A stretch of 64,000 bases of DNA from QFNR01 sp043842855. GTDB lineage: Bacteria > Pseudomonadota > Gammaproteobacteria > Burkholderiales > Neisseriaceae. The notes beneath the pieces are model-generated. The model had not been told where the DNA came from and did not search any database. It saw nothing but the letters and a program-made list of their open reading frames with translations. Location: contig JBBPJF010000001.1 of assembly GCA_043842855.1 (NCBI GenBank), positions 1 through 64,000 on the forward strand. Direction: 5' to 3'. Positions 62,264 to 64,000 of this stretch are shown one piece after another. Made by a program: the position numbers and the translations under genes. Every line of letters begins with the position of its first letter. Position 1 is the first letter of the stretch.

Positions 62264-64000
62264 TTAGAAGACAAAACGCTCGAGCAAGTGCTCATCGTGC
62301 TGCTCCAACTTGCTATCAAAATCATCAACCATGATCACATAACGTTTTAATTTCCGTGCTTCAGTTACCACATCAAATTCTTCCTGTGTAATCCAACCTT
62401 CATCTAAAGCTTCCTGGAGACGAGTTCTAGGAGAGAATGATTTGAAGTCTCCCGCTTTTTCCATTTTACGTAGCTTCTTTTCGATAGGCGCTGCCCTAAC
62501 CACTGCTTCACGTGCTCGAGGTAACAAAGTCACCAAAGCGGTTGGATCCTCTTTATCTATGTAAAGCCCCGCCCCTAGACGGCTCATGGTAGCACTATCT
62601 TCCATCATCAGCTTCACTACTTTATTGCCCAAAGTGTCAGAAGGGCCATGCAAGCGCCGCCCCAGGGGAAATATAAGAATTCTAGCTAAAAAAGCCACAA
62701 TCCGGTTAGGTAGATTACGAATGACCCCATCTAAGGCCGACTCAGCTTTGCCCAGCGCAGAATCAAGGCTATACCGAAGTAAAGGAATATCTTCTTCCGG
62801 ACTCCCCTCCTGGTCAAATCGACGAAGAGTAGCCGTGGCCATATAAAGGTTACTCACTACATCAGCCAACCGTCCTGAAAGCTTTTCCTTAAACTTCAGG
62901 CCACCACCAACGCTTCCCATTGTCAAATCCACCAGCAACATAAAGTTGGCACTTATACGCGTTATTCTCTTGTAGTAAGGTGCAACAGCGCCAGAGCGTG
63001 GAGATTTAGCAAAAATACCATTGGTTAGGCTTAACCAGAAACTCCGAAAGACGTTAGTAAGAACAAAATGCAAATGAGAAGATAGGGCTCTATCAAAGGC
63101 TGCCGCATCACCATTACTCGCTGCCTGTATTTCCTTCAGTACATATGGATGACAACGAATGGCACCTTGTCCAAAGACCATCAAAGTACGTGTCAAAATA
63201 TTAGCACCTTCTACCGTAATGGAAACTGGCATGGACTGATATGCATTGGCCAACGGGTTCCTTGGACCAACCACCACTGCACGTCCGCCAAAAATATCCA
63301 TCGCATGATCAACAGACTGCCGTCCCTTTTCTGTTAAGTTATATTTTAAAATGGCCGATATGACGCTTGGATTTTCACCCGAGTCTAGCGCCACAAGTGC
63401 CAAATCTTGCGAAGCTTCAGAAACGTAAGCGTTACTGGCTATTTCTGCCATAGCTTCCCCTACCCCTTCAAAAGCTCCAATGGGCAAATTAAATTGATCA
63501 CGGACTCTAGCATACAATCCTGTCAAGTAAGCCGTAGATTTAGAAGCTACAGTTGCACTGGCTGGCAACGAAATGCAACGTCCAATTGACAAACATTCCA
63601 TTAACATCATCCAGCCCTTGCCTGCTTTCCCTATACCACCAATAACCCAATCTATTGGAATAAAAACATCTGCCCCCCAGGTTGGTCCATTCATGAAAGG
63701 GCTGCCAATAGGATAGTGTCGACGACCAATATTCACACCCTGATGTTTAGTCGGTACAAGCGCAAGCGTCACCCCAATATCACGCTTCCCTTCAAATTGA
63801 TCACCCAACAAACCATCGGGGTCATATAATTTGAATGCCAGTCCCAGGACAGTCGCCACTGGAGCTAAAGTAATCCAACGTTTCTCCCAGGAGACACGGA
63901 TTCCTAAAACGTTCTGACGGCTTTCACCAGTAATAGGGTCTACATAATCCCCCTTACACACTACACCGTAATCGGGAATACCCCCAGCATCTGATCCTGC
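62264..64000 (-). CDS. fadE: Acyl-CoA dehydrogenase FadE (N-terminus outside window)
   Basis: FadE is the membrane-associated flavoenzyme that begins beta-oxidation. The gene is cut by the right edge: a GTG at 63961 could start a frame, but the same frame continues to the edge as GSDAGGIPDYGVV, which is family sequence, so the true start lies beyond 64000. Visible are RVSWEKRWITLAPVATVLGL, NGPTWGADVFIPIDWVIGG, MLMECLSIGRCISLP, DIFGGRAVVVGPRNPLANAY and VEGANILTRTLMVFGQGAIR. The FadE-specific DUF1974 C-terminal region ends the protein. It is first of fadE-fadN-fadA. Confidence 0.95.
   Translation of the reverse strand, partial: AGSDAGGIPDYGVVCKGDYVDPITGESRQNVLGIRVSWEKRWITLAPVATVLGLAFKLYDPDGLLGDQFEGKRDIGVTLALVPTKHQGVNIGRRHYPIGSPFMNGPTWGADVFIPIDWVIGGIGKAGKGWMMLMECLSIGRCISLPASATVASKSTAYLTGLYARVRDQFNLPIGAFEGVGEAMAEIASNAYVSEASQDLALVALDSGENPSVISAILKYNLTEKGRQSVDHAMDIFGGRAVVVGPRNPLANAYQSMPVSITVEGANILTRTLMVFGQGAIRCHPYVLKEIQAASNGDAAAFDRALSSHLHFVLTNVFRSFWLSLTNGIFAKSPRSGAVAPYYKRITRISANFMLLVDLTMGSVGGGLKFKEKLSGRLADVVSNLYMATATLRRFDQEGSPEEDIPLLRYSLDSALGKAESALDGVIRNLPNRIVAFLARILIFPLGRRLHGPSDTLGNKVVKLMMEDSATMSRLGAGLYIDKEDPTALVTLLPRAREAVVRAAPIEKKLRKMEKAGDFKSFSPRTRLQEALDEGWITQEEFDVVTEARKLKRYVIMVDDFDSKLEQHDEHLLERFVF

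Noticed and set aside
1..64000. Insertion sequences, prophage, CRISPR arrays or tRNA genes
   Set aside because: No transposase or integrase motifs, no regularly spaced repeats and no GGTTCGAATCC-type T-arms were seen in the intergenic stretches on either strand.

Overview
The window reads as one chromosomal segment of an AT-rich Gram-negative proteobacterium, most likely a betaproteobacterium. The pointers are mtaD-ubiG side by side, iscRSUA-hscBA, pilMNOPQ-aroKB with a divergent PBP1A gene, metX-metW, a DUF4124-like protein between guaB and uvrC, a LemA/TPM/TPM cluster, and an rRNA-type leader at the left edge. No insertion sequence, prophage, integrase, CRISPR array or tRNA was recognised. 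Several conserved neighbourhoods are interrupted: lepB is not followed by rnc, the isc operon lacks fdx, gcvP has no gcvT or gcvH beside it, and murJ has no adjacent rpsT. Together with long non-coding gaps and a broken gltB fragment, this suggests a genome undergoing reduction, as in host-associated bacteria. That lifestyle is inference.

Layout: 1-242 carries a minus-strand promoter and boxA-like leader that probably start a ribosomal RNA operon just outside the window. 243-2277 is ubiG-mtaD. 3006-4160 encodes an unrecognised exported protein with an invariant-looking Cys/His pattern. 4385-7277 is lepA-lepB, followed by a 1.1 kb decayed stretch holding the gltB remnant. 8442-13799 is the iron-sulfur operon iscRSUA-hscBA with dsbB at its end. 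14082-23079 holds ilvA, uvrA, guaB, a DUF4124-like protein, uvrC and pgsA. After a second decayed gap come gcvP (23845-26715) and the aroB, aroK, pilQPONM block (26876-33620), which is read right to left, with mrcA/PBP1A divergent.

36462-40892 holds folE2, dsbD, a circularly permuted ribosome-assembly GTPase and rapZ. 41266-44614 is pqiABC, an intermembrane lipid-transport system. 44740-50742 is an iron-uptake locus: two exporter-type ABC half-transporters of the YbtPQ/IrtAB kind, divergent from a FyuA-like TonB-dependent receptor, with two Fur-box-like sites between them. 50875-53894 is a tightly overlapping metX-metW-thyA-folA operon. 54089-57771 holds murJ, apparently started from an ATT codon, and a lemA-TPM-TPM operon. 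A small exported protein of unknown function lies at 58136-58435. The right end is a fatty-acid beta-oxidation operon, fadE-fadN-fadA, with fadE running off the window.

Functionally the segment is mostly housekeeping: Fe-S assembly, disulfide relay (DsbB and DsbD), DNA repair, purine, folate, thymidylate and aromatic synthesis, and envelope assembly. It adds type IV pili, siderophore scavenging and fatty-acid use. I did not find a convincing wholly new multigene system. The most novel-looking items are the Cys/His exported protein, the small helical exported protein, the non-canonical murJ start and the decayed coding relics.
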